From positions 124,001 through 188,000 of the forward strand of contig CAVZJU010000002.1 of assembly GCA_963775695.1 (NCBI GenBank): a DNA stretch of 64,000 nt. The letters run 5' to 3'. Position 1 is the stretch's first letter; each line of letters opens with the position of its first letter. Made by a program: the position numbers and the translations under genes. Shown one piece after another: positions 56,555 through 64,000 of this stretch. The notes beneath the pieces were generated by a model, which searched no databases, was not told where the DNA came from, and worked only from the letters and a program-made list of their open reading frames with translations. The stretch is from DATBLE01 sp963775695 (GTDB lineage Bacteria > Actinomycetota > Thermoleophilia > Gaiellales > Gaiellaceae).

Positions 56555-58432
56555 GTGGAGGAGTTCTTCGAGCCCGGTGGGCGCCTGGAGCGTGTCCTCC
56601 CGGGCTACGAGGCCCGCCCGGAGCAGGCTGCGCTCGCGGCCGAGGTCGAGGTCGCGCTCGCGTCCGGGCAGCACCTCCTCGCCGAGGCCGGCACCGGCAC
56701 GGGCAAGAGCCTGGCGTACCTGATCCCCGCACTGGACTCGGGACAGCGGGTGGTGGTCTCGACCGCAACGAAGGCGCTCCAGCAGCAGCTCCTCGGCAAG
56801 GACGTTCCGGCCGCCGCCGACGCGCTCGGCCGCGAGGTGCAGGTCGCGGTCCTCAAGGGCCGCCAGAACTACCTGTGCCGGCATGCCCTCCAGGGGTTCG
56901 AGCTCCTCGGCGGACAGCTCTTCACGCGGACCGAGGACGCCGCCGCCTTCGACGAGATGCGCAGCTGGATCGACGGGACCGAGACGGGCGACCGCGCCGA
57001 GCTCGAGGTGGAGCCGCCCGATGCGGTCTGGGCGGAGATCGCCGTCGGGGCGGATCGCTGCCTCGGCCGCCGCTGCATGTTCGCGTCGCTCTGCTTTTCG
57101 GAGGCCGCCCGCGAACGCGCCTCCCACGCCGAGCTGATCATCGTCAACCACGCCCTGTACTTCGCCGATCTCGGGCTTCGCAGCCGCACCGACGCGCCTG
57201 CGGTCCTTCCCGAGCACGACGCGGTCGTCTTCGACGAGGCTCACCGGCTCGAGGAATCGGCGGCCTCGTGGCTGGGCGGACGCGTGGGCGGCCCCCTGAT
57301 CCACCGGTTGCTCCGCGATGCCGACCGCGCCTGTCGAGAGGCGGGAGCACCGGCGCCCGCGCGTGCGCTCGACCGGGTCGAAGGAGCGGGCCGGAGGTTG
57401 CTGGCGGCCGTCTCGCCGCCGGCCGGTCGGCGGCGGCTCCGCGAGGTTCCTGCCGAGCCCGTCCACGAGCTCGCGACGCGCCTGGTCGAGCTCGCCGCGG
57501 CGCTGGAGGGCGGGCGGGACGAGCTCGATGCGGTCGCCGCCCGCGCAGAGCGGCTCGCTGCGGACGCCGCCGCCTGTCTGGAGGACGACGCCAACCGAGT
57601 CGTCTGGTCCGAGCCCGACCTGCTGGCCTGGGCGCCGGTGGACGTCGGCGCCGCACTCGGCGAGCTGCTCTGGGACGACGGGCCCACGTCGATCCTCGTC
57701 TCCGCGACGCTCACGGCGGGTGACGAGTTCGGCTTCGTCCGGGAACGGCTCGGGCTGCGCGAGGCCAGGGAGCTCGCCGTCGGCTCACCGTACGACTTCC
57801 GCGAGCAGGCGCTCCTCTATCTCCCCCGGGGCCTGCCCGACCCCCGCGCCGCCGGCGCGCTGGACCGCGTGGTCGAGGAGGTGGCCGCGCTCTGCCGGAT
57901 CTCCGCCGGGCGGGCGCTCGTGCTCACCAGCTCGTACCGCGTCCTGAACGCAGTGGCCGACGGCATCCGCAGCCGCGTTCCCTACGAGATCCTTGTCCAG
58001 GGGGAGGCGCCCCGCGAGCGCCTGCTCGCGCGGTTCCGCGAGGAGGTCGACTCCGTGCTGGTCGCCACGTCGACGTTCTGGCAGGGGATCGACGTCCCGG
58101 GCGAGTCGCTCTCCCTGCTCGTGATCGACAAGCTGCCGTTCGCCGCCCCCGGCGACCCGCTGGTGGAAGCCCGCTGCGAGCGGATCTCCGAGCTCGGCGG
58201 GGACTGGTTCCACGAATACGCCTTGCCCGCTGCCGTCCTCCAGCTTCGGCAGGGCTTCGGGCGCCTCATTCGCTCGCAGGCCGACCGCGGGGTGGTCGCG
58301 ATCCTCGACCCGCGCCTCTCGTCGCGGCCGTATGGACGGGCCTTCCTCGAGTCGCTCCCGCCGTGTCCCGTGACCGCGGACCGCTCCGCCGTCGTCGACT
58401 TCTTGGCCCACGGGGCGCTGCTGAGCGCCTGA
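56555..58432 (+). CDS. DinG-family ATP-dependent helicase
   Basis: 625 residues from a GTG. XPD/DinG-type SF2 helicase with RPEQAALAAEVEVAL, Walker A EAGTGTGKSLAYLIPAL, the DEAH box VVFDEAHRLEESAA, LVSATLTAGDEF and the closing QLRQGFGRLIRSQADRGVVAILDPR. Cysteines in YLCRHAL and CLGRRCMFASLC fit the iron-sulfur domain of this family. No exonuclease domain is present. It would unwind damaged forks, R-loops or D-loops 5' to 3'. The palindrome upstream may link it to the damage response. Confidence 0.92.
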   Translation: MEEFFEPGGRLERVLPGYEARPEQAALAAEVEVALASGQHLLAEAGTGTGKSLAYLIPALDSGQRVVVSTATKALQQQLLGKDVPAAADALGREVQVAVLKGRQNYLCRHALQGFELLGGQLFTRTEDAAAFDEMRSWIDGTETGDRAELEVEPPDAVWAEIAVGADRCLGRRCMFASLCFSEAARERASHAELIIVNHALYFADLGLRSRTDAPAVLPEHDAVVFDEAHRLEESAASWLGGRVGGPLIHRLLRDADRACREAGAPAPARALDRVEGAGRRLLAAVSPPAGRRRLREVPAEPVHELATRLVELAAALEGGRDELDAVAARAERLAADAAACLEDDANRVVWSEPDLLAWAPVDVGAALGELLWDDGPTSILVSATLTAGDEFGFVRERLGLREARELAVGSPYDFREQALLYLPRGLPDPRAAGALDRVVEEVAALCRISAGRALVLTSSYRVLNAVADGIRSRVPYEILVQGEAPRERLLARFREEVDSVLVATSTFWQGIDVPGESLSLLVIDKLPFAAPGDPLVEARCERISELGGDWFHEYALPAAVLQLRQGFGRLIRSQADRGVVAILDPRLSSRPYGRAFLESLPPCPVTADRSAVVDFLAHGALLSA

Positions 58433-58447
58433 TACCTTGTTCCGCCG

Positions 58448-59200
58448 GTGGCCAAGAAGAAGCCGCGCACCCCGCAACCGCCCCGCAATGTGCAGGCACC
58501 GAAGCAGCGTCAGGCGCAGGGGAAGCCCATGGACCGCGACCGCCAGAGGAACATCTTCTTCGTGGTCGCGGGCCTCGGCGTCGCCGGCATCGTGATCGCC
58601 CTCGTCGTCGTCTTCGCGGCCGGCGGCACGACCAAGGATGCGGCGGATGGAAGCGACGCCGCCGTGCGCAACGCGATGACCTCGGCGGGCTGCACATTCG
58701 TCAGCAAGGCGCCGCTACCGCCGAAGCAGGACGTTCCGAGCGGCTATCACCTCGACGTGCCGACGCTCACGACCAAGGTCAAATGGAGCACGTTCCCGCC
58801 CTCCGGCGGCTCGCACTACCCGCTCTGGGCGGTCTGGGGCTTCTACACGCAGCCCGTCAATCCGCGTCAGGTGGTGCACAACCTGGAGCACGGAGGTGTG
58901 GTGCTCTGGTGGGGCCCGGACGTCCCCGACTCGACGATCTCCGAGTTGCGGTCGTTCTACAACGAGAGCCCCACCGGGATGTTCGGCACGCCGATCGCCG
59001 GGCTGGGCAAGAAGGTCGCCATCTCTGCCTGGACCGGCGACCCGGCCCGCTACTACCGAAACGGCTACCACGGGATCGGTCATCTCGCGGTCTGTCCCGG
59101 GTTCGACAAAGACGCGTTCACCGTGTTCCGCGACGCCTACCGTGGACACGGCGTGGAGGGCGTACCACTCGATGCCGATCAGGAGGGAAGCGGACCGTAG
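58448..59200 (+). CDS. DUF3105 membrane-anchored protein
   Basis: 250 residues from a GTG. A basic cytoplasmic start (AKKKPRTPQPPRNVQAPKQR), one membrane helix at about 36-58 (IFFVVAGLGVAGIVIALVVV), and an outside DUF3105 domain with FPPSGGSHYPLWAVWGFYTQPV, VHNLEHGGVVLWW and YHGIGHLAVCPGFD. The His, Glu and Cys residues are conserved in the family and may bind metal. Found mainly in actinobacteria; function unknown. Confidence 0.9.
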   Translation: MAKKKPRTPQPPRNVQAPKQRQAQGKPMDRDRQRNIFFVVAGLGVAGIVIALVVVFAAGGTTKDAADGSDAAVRNAMTSAGCTFVSKAPLPPKQDVPSGYHLDVPTLTTKVKWSTFPPSGGSHYPLWAVWGFYTQPVNPRQVVHNLEHGGVVLWWGPDVPDSTISELRSFYNESPTGMFGTPIAGLGKKVAISAWTGDPARYYRNGYHGIGHLAVCPGFDKDAFTVFRDAYRGHGVEGVPLDADQEGSGP

Positions 59201-59222
59201 GCCGCTCGCTCCGCTCGCTCGC

Positions 59223-59321
59223 GTGGGGGGAGCAGCCGGTTCCCCCCCACGAGCCCCCCTCCTGACACGTTCGCACCCCAGTGGCCGACGGAGCCGCGCC
59301 CGCCATGTCGGTCGCGGCGGC
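59223..59321 (+). repeat. Intergenic hairpin repeat, copy C (before tRNA-Leu)
   Basis: Hairpin 59223-59250 (GTGGGGGGA...TCCCCCCCAC), GAGCCCCCCTCC, spacer, then GCCGCGCCCGCCATGTCGGT and CGCGGCGGC. It begins 22 bases after the DUF3105 gene and ends 17 bases before the tRNA. Confidence 0.85.
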
Positions 59322-59338
59322 GGGGGTATTCTGGCGCC

Positions 59339-59425
59339 GCCGGGGTGGCGAAACTGGTGAGACGCGCCTGGCTTAAAACCAGGTGTCCCCTCGGGGGCGT
59401 ACGGGTTCGAATCCCGTCCCCGGCA
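59339..59425 (+). tRNA. tRNA-Leu (anticodon UAA)
   Basis: 87-base class II tRNA. Acceptor GCCGGGG pairs with CCCCGGC; the anticodon stem CCTGG/CCAGG frames the loop CTTAAAA with anticodon TAA; a long variable arm (TGTCCCCTCGGGGGCGT) and the T arm ACGGG-TTCGAAT-CCCGT follow, discriminator A. The 3' CCA is not encoded. It is bracketed by two copies of the hairpin repeat. Confidence 0.97.
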
Positions 59426-59428
59426 CAG

Positions 59429-59532
59429 CACGGGGGAAACAGCCGGTTTCCCCCGTGGGCCCCCTTCCCCGGAACCCTCGCTCTCACGGCGCGCGTCCGG
59501 GTGCCGCGCCCGTCATGCCGGTCGCGCCGGCG
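59429..59532 (+). repeat. Intergenic hairpin repeat, copy D (after tRNA-Leu)
   Basis: Perfect 12-bp stem CACGGGGGAAAC / GTTTCCCCCGTG with loop AGCCG starting 3 bases after the tRNA, then GGGCCCCCTTCCCC, spacer and GCCGCGCCCGTCATGCCGGT plus CGCGCCGGC. Confidence 0.85.
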
Positions 59533-59544
59533 AACGCCTCGGTC

Positions 59545-59550
59545 TAGTCT
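59545..59550 (+). promoter_or_regulatory. TAGTCT -10-like hexamer
   Basis: TANNNT hexamer ending exactly 6 bases before the ATG at 59557. Confidence 0.5.
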
Positions 59551-59556
59551 GTCGCG

Positions 59557-59928
59557 ATGGCCGACGAGCACCTCGACTGCGGATCACCGATCGCCTACCT
59601 CGTGCTGCGCTCCGGGACTGCGGTCTACGGGTCGGGAAACGAGCAGATCGGGACCGTCGACCGCGTTCTCTTCGTGCAGGAGGAGGATGTCTTCGACGGG
59701 ATCGTGATCCAGACGAGCGACGGCCCGCGCTTCGTCGACTCAGATCAGGTGGACCGCATCTACGAGCGCTGCGTCATGACCACGCTCAGCCCGGAGGACG
59801 CGAAGTCGCTCCCGCCGCCTACCGCAGGACCGCCGGTGTACGCGGCCGATCCGGCCCAGGGGCAGGGCACATCGCTCAAGGACCGCTTCGGGCGGCTGTT
59901 CGGAAAAGCGCGCTGGTCGAAGCGCTAG
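59557..59928 (+). CDS. PRC-barrel-like small protein
   Basis: 123 residues. A beta-barrel-like first half (SPIAYLVLRSGTAVYGSGNEQIGTVDRVLFVQEEDVFDGIVIQT) resembles a PRC barrel, followed by VDSDQVDRIYERCVMTTLSPEDAKSLP and a Pro-rich, basic tail (LKDRFGRLFGKARWSKR) that looks amphipathic. It may bind RNA, protein or the membrane. No named family recognised with certainty. Confidence 0.7.
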   Translation: MADEHLDCGSPIAYLVLRSGTAVYGSGNEQIGTVDRVLFVQEEDVFDGIVIQTSDGPRFVDSDQVDRIYERCVMTTLSPEDAKSLPPPTAGPPVYAADPAQGQGTSLKDRFGRLFGKARWSKR

Positions 59929-60008
59929 CGGCGCCAGAGCAGCGCCGTGGCGCCGCTCACATAGGCGACGAGCGTGACGAACGCACTCAGCTTGAGAGAT
60001 CTGGTCAT
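59925..60008 (-). CDS. Possible 27-residue membrane peptide
   Basis: ATG-initiated MTRSLKLSAFVTLVAYVSGA, then TALLWRR: one hydrophobic helix with positive ends. No convincing ribosome-binding site, and it overlaps the upstream gene stop on the other strand. Reported only because the helix is well formed. Confidence 0.25.
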   Translation of the reverse strand: MTRSLKLSAFVTLVAYVSGATALLWRR

Positions 60009-60079
60009 CGGGGGGAAACCTTTCGTTCGACAACGAGAGGATCGGCTCCTTCGGGGTACCCCTTGAGCAGGGAAGCGGT

Positions 60080-60118
60080 GTTGGGGACAGGATGAATCCA
60101 GCCCCCAACGCCTAAACT
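60080..60118 (+). promoter_or_regulatory. gdhA promoter with palindrome
   Basis: TAAACT (60113-60118) ends 6 bases before the gdhA GTG. Just upstream, GTTGGGG...CCCCAAC (60080-60109) with an inner GGAT/ATCC pair forms a long imperfect palindrome where the -35 region should be, a likely regulator site. Confidence 0.5.
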
Positions 60119-60124
60119 CATCGC

Positions 60125-61417
<1,293 letters not shown>

Positions 61418-61419
61418 CC

Positions 61420-61830
61420 GTGACCCTCGTCCGCGACGGCATGCTCTCCGACCCGACCGCGCTCGCGGCCGACGCGTCTGCGCAGGAGGCCGCCGAGCAC
61501 CTCATGCGGCCAGACGTCCGCGCCGTGCTGGTCGTCGACGGCGACGGCACCCTGGTCGGCGTGGTCACGACCGACTCGCTGGTCGAGCACGTGGTGGCGG
61601 CCGGGCTCGACCCGCGCTCGGCGCCCGTGTCCGCCGCGGCGGTCGAGCCGGCGCTCGTCCTCGACGCCGATGCTCCGCTCGACGACGGCTACCGGCTGCT
61701 CGAAGAGGCCGAGGTCGAACGTGCCCCGGTGCTGGAGCAGGGCAGGCTGGTCGGCGTTCTCTCGCGCTCGGTCGTGCAACGGCGGCTGGCCGAGGACGAG
61801 CCTCCGCCCGAGGACGACGACTACTCGTAG
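61420..61830 (+). CDS. CBS-domain pair protein
   Basis: 136 residues from a GTG. Two CBS motifs: SAQEAAEHLMRPDVRAVLVVDGDGTLVGVVTTDSLVEHVV and DDGYRLLEEAEVERAPVLEQGRLVGVLSRSVVQRRL, which together bind adenine nucleotides. The acidic end EDEPPPEDDDYS is unusual. Being almost fused to gdhA, it may adjust that enzyme or ammonia use to energy state; this is inference. Confidence 0.85.
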   Translation: MTLVRDGMLSDPTALAADASAQEAAEHLMRPDVRAVLVVDGDGTLVGVVTTDSLVEHVVAAGLDPRSAPVSAAAVEPALVLDADAPLDDGYRLLEEAEVERAPVLEQGRLVGVLSRSVVQRRLAEDEPPPEDDDYS

Positions 61831-63200
61831 ACGTAGACGCGCTCGCCGACCGGCGACTGCTGATACAGCCAGTCGGCGATCCAGATCGGCACCCGCACGC
61901 AGCCGTGGCTGGCCGGGTAGGTCGGCACCGACGGGAACCCGTGAATGGCGTAGTGCGTGTGGAAGGTCATCGTGCGGTAGAGGATTGCCGGGCCGAGCCA
62001 GGTGGTGGTGGAAAGCGCCTTCCAGAGGATCCGGTAGTTGCCGACCGGCGTGATCCCGCCGGCGCCCGACGAGACCGGCAGATACCAGAGGGTCTCGCCG
62101 TCCCGGACGATCATCAGGATCTGGCGGCTCTTCGAGACCTCGATGTGGGTCCCCGTTCCGCGGTAGCGGGGCGCGGGGACCACATCCTGGGCGAGTGCTC
62201 GCCAGGTCGTGTCGTCGACGGTGCCCGTGCGGTCGAGGCCGCGCGCCTTCTGGAACGCGACGACGCTGTCGACGAGCTCGGAGCCGAAGGTGGCCGACGA
62301 CGCCGGAACATGGACGTGCAGTGCGGCGAGGCGCGTTCGGAGAGCGGCAACGTCGTCGCCGGTCGACCCGTAGGAAAGCGTCCTGGCGGTGGCCCGAAGC
62401 GGCACGGTGAGCGTGCCGCCGGCGAGCTCGATCCTGGCGGAGAATGCGCCGACGCCGGGCGTCGGCACCATCAGCCTCGCGCCCGGACGTCCTCGCGCCC
62501 GGGCGACCTCCCTGCCCGCGTGAAAAACGATGACCGTGAACGACGACGGCGTCGCCGGTCGGGCGCGGACGACCAGCGGTGCGCCGACGAACGCGACCCC
62601 GGCGCCGGCCTGCGCCTTCAGTTCGGGCGAGACGATGAGCCGCTCGGGCGCCGAGCGGATCACGCCGATCCGCGCGCGCACGACGCCGGTCCTGGCGGGA
62701 CTAAGACGGGCGTTGAACAGGCCCGCCGAGTCGGTTCTGGCCGCTGCGATCCTCATCCAACCGTCGGACGATCGCCGCTCGATGATCACGCCCGCTCCGG
62801 CCCGGGCAGGGACGAGCGTGCCGCGGGCGATCGTGCGCCGGCCGAACACGACCGCAGCCGGCGCGAGCCTGAGCCGGAGCGCCTGCGCCTCGATCTGCGT
62901 CGTTGCCGTTCCGGTTCCGCCGAGCGCGTCGGTGACCGTCAGGGCGACGGTGAAGCGGCCGGCTCGGAGGAACCGGTGCGCCACCGACTGTCCGGCGCCG
63001 GTCGTGCCGTCGCCGAACGACCAGGCGTAGGAAACGATCGCCGGCGCCGGCTCGACGACGGCGGCGTCGGCGGTGAAGCGGACCGTCAGCGGCGCGGGGC
63101 CGCTCGCGGCCGAGACACTGACCGCCGGAGCCGGTGCCGCCGCCGCGCCCGAGGCCGGGAGAAGCGCGAGGAGAACCAGGAGGAGGCCGGCGCGGCGCAT
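61821..63200 (-). CDS. L,D-transpeptidase with PKD and peptidoglycan-binding domains
   Basis: 459 residues. Signal peptide (MRRAGLLLVLLALLPASGAAA), a PKD domain at about 28-108 (YAWSFGDGTTGAGQSVAHRFLRAGRFTVALTVTD), two further beta domains, a peptidoglycan-binding domain (GSTGDDVAALRTRLAALHVHVP, VVAFQKARGLDRTGTVDDTTW), and a YkuD domain with HGFPSVPTYPASHGCVRVP; catalytic Cys434. It makes 3-3 cross-links or attaches proteins to the wall. The end overlaps the CBS gene by 10 bases. Confidence 0.93.
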   Translation of the reverse strand: MRRAGLLLVLLALLPASGAAAAPAPAVSVSAASGPAPLTVRFTADAAVVEPAPAIVSYAWSFGDGTTGAGQSVAHRFLRAGRFTVALTVTDALGGTGTATTQIEAQALRLRLAPAAVVFGRRTIARGTLVPARAGAGVIIERRSSDGWMRIAAARTDSAGLFNARLSPARTGVVRARIGVIRSAPERLIVSPELKAQAGAGVAFVGAPLVVRARPATPSSFTVIVFHAGREVARARGRPGARLMVPTPGVGAFSARIELAGGTLTVPLRATARTLSYGSTGDDVAALRTRLAALHVHVPASSATFGSELVDSVVAFQKARGLDRTGTVDDTTWRALAQDVVPAPRYRGTGTHIEVSKSRQILMIVRDGETLWYLPVSSGAGGITPVGNYRILWKALSTTTWLGPAILYRTMTFHTHYAIHGFPSVPTYPASHGCVRVPIWIADWLYQQSPVGERVYVYE

Positions 63201-63207
63201 CGCCCGG

Positions 63208-63213
63208 ACTGTA
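63208..63213 (-). promoter_or_regulatory. TACAGT -10-like hexamer for the L,D-transpeptidase gene
   Basis: On the minus strand TACAGT ends 7 bases before the ATG at 63200. Confidence 0.5.
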
Positions 63214-63236
63214 AACAGGCCCTCGGCCGACCTCCG

Positions 63237-64000
63237 TCAGCAGCAGGTGTAGGCGCCAGGCGGGACAGCGTCCTCGTCCGGAGCGGGAAGCTCGGCGGCG
63301 GCCAGCGCGACGCCGTGGAGGAGGTCGCGCTCGCTCGCCTCGATCGAGCCAAGCCCGTAGCGGCGCAGGATCTCCTGCAGGATCGCCGCGCCGGCGACGA
63401 TCACCGGAGCGCGGTCGGGCTCGAGCCCGGGCAGGCGCCGCCGCTCCTCCAGCGAGAGCGCGGCCAGCCGCCGAAGCTGCTCGTCCACGGCGGCGGCCGT
63501 GAGCACGTGGCCGTGGACGCGTTCGGGGTCGTAGCCGACCAGGCCGAGATCGAGCGCAGCCAGCGAGGTGACCGTTCCGGCGACACCGATCGCGGCTTCG
63601 ACGGGCCAGCCCGGGAGGAGCCCCTCGACGAAGGCGCCGGCGGCATCGGCGTTCTCGCCGAAGCGCTCGGTCAGGCGGACGCAGCCCACATCGAGGCTCG
63701 TGTGTCTGTCCGGAAGGATCAACTCGGTCGAGCCGCCGCCGATGTCGACGATCATCGCCTCGGGATCGAGCGACCGGCCGGAGGCGACCCCGCGGTAGGT
63801 GAGCTCAGCCTCCTCGTCGCCCGAGAGAAGCCGCGTGGTGAACCCGTAGCTCCACTCGACCTCGCCGAGGAACGCCTCGCCGTTGTCGGCGTCTCGCACG
63901 GCGCTGGTCGCGACTGCGAGCGTGCGCTCCGCGCCGAGCTGCTCGAGCTCGCGGCGGTAGTCGGAGAGGACGTTCCGGACGCGTGCGATCGAGACCGGGA
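63237..64000 (-). CDS. Ppx/GppA-family phosphatase, 5' end beyond window
   Basis: About 253 residues of the C-terminal part; the frame stays open to the window edge. ATSAVRDADNGEAFLGEVE, the phosphate-binding MIVDIGGGSTELIL, GVAGTVTSLAALDLGLVGYDPERVHGHVL and PVIVAGAAILQEILRRYGLGSIEASERDLLHGVAL are signatures of exopolyphosphatase/guanosine pentaphosphatase enzymes. It lacks the C-terminal HD-like domain of Ppx2-type proteins. The extreme C terminus GAYTCC with two cysteines is odd. Confidence 0.9.
   Translation of the reverse strand, partial: PVSIARVRNVLSDYRRELEQLGAERTLAVATSAVRDADNGEAFLGEVEWSYGFTTRLLSGDEEAELTYRGVASGRSLDPEAMIVDIGGGSTELILPDRHTSLDVGCVRLTERFGENADAAGAFVEGLLPGWPVEAAIGVAGTVTSLAALDLGLVGYDPERVHGHVLTAAAVDEQLRRLAALSLEERRRLPGLEPDRAPVIVAGAAILQEILRRYGLGSIEASERDLLHGVALAAAELPAPDEDAVPPGAYTCC

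Overview
The window is 64 kb of high-GC bacterial chromosome, densely coded on both strands. Gene content (DUF3105, J-domain-fused signal peptidase, acidic-tailed L19, AddA/AddB-type nuclease-helicase, GTG starts) and gene order (yceD-rpmF-plsX-acpP-rnc, then smc-ftsY, then ffh-rpsP-khpA-rimM-trmD) suggest an actinomycetote, most likely of the Thermoleophilia/Gaiellales type. That placement is inferred from genes I recognise; no 16S gene is present. Many genes lack a Shine-Dalgarno sequence and instead have a TANNNT hexamer ending 6-12 bases before the start codon, so leaderless transcription seems common.

Layout. 1-1799: end of a response regulator and its sensor kinase. 1817-6930: recG, an oxygen-binding-diiron-like metallo-beta-lactamase-fold protein divergent from a TetR regulator, rsmD, coaD and a coiled-coil protein. 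6981-9026: LysR regulator divergent from a tiny membrane protein and an EamA exporter. 9073-25251: the core biosynthesis and translation block: yceD, rpmF, plsX, acpP, rnc, smc, ftsY, ffh, rpsP, khpA, rimM, trmD, lepB, rplS, rnhB and a YraN-type nuclease. It is interrupted by a decayed metal-handling locus (11779-13703), a pair of opposite-strand mini-genes (17303-17573), a VOC gene and an IS110-family element (about 22190-23640).

25401-30629: htpX, an orphan DNA methyltransferase, a secreted protein, a ComM/YifB-type ATPase and dprA. 30634-36231: secreted propeller-like protein, FAD oxidoreductase, VOC protein, a degraded secreted-protein gene, a cupin and an ornithine-cyclodeaminase-family enzyme that ends the pntAA-pntAB-pntB operon (36228-39030). 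39065-42816: DedA protein, HD-GYP protein, isocitrate/isopropylmalate dehydrogenase, topoisomerase IB and a zinc-ribbon mini-protein. 42937-50820: AddB/AddA-like pair, two GNAT acetyltransferases and endonuclease III, giving a DNA-repair cluster. 50804-58432: zinc-ribbon-PAS protein, animal-type heme peroxidase, frameshifted corA, trxB, rmuC, a 55-residue His-tailed protein and a DinG-type helicase. 58448-64000: DUF3105 protein, tRNA-Leu(UAA), PRC-barrel-like protein, glutamate dehydrogenase, CBS protein, L,D-transpeptidase and the 3' part of a Ppx/GppA phosphatase.

The most unusual features are a six-copy hairpin repeat family placed at the 3' ends of transcription units, a degenerate J domain fused to signal peptidase I, an SMC protein with much shortened arms, a small inverted-repeat element beside a ruined metal locus, and three nuclease genes with no ATG/GTG/TTG near their expected starts. 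Several frameshifted genes (ZIP transporter, corA, the 33.5-34.8 kb gene) could be real pseudogenes or sequence errors.
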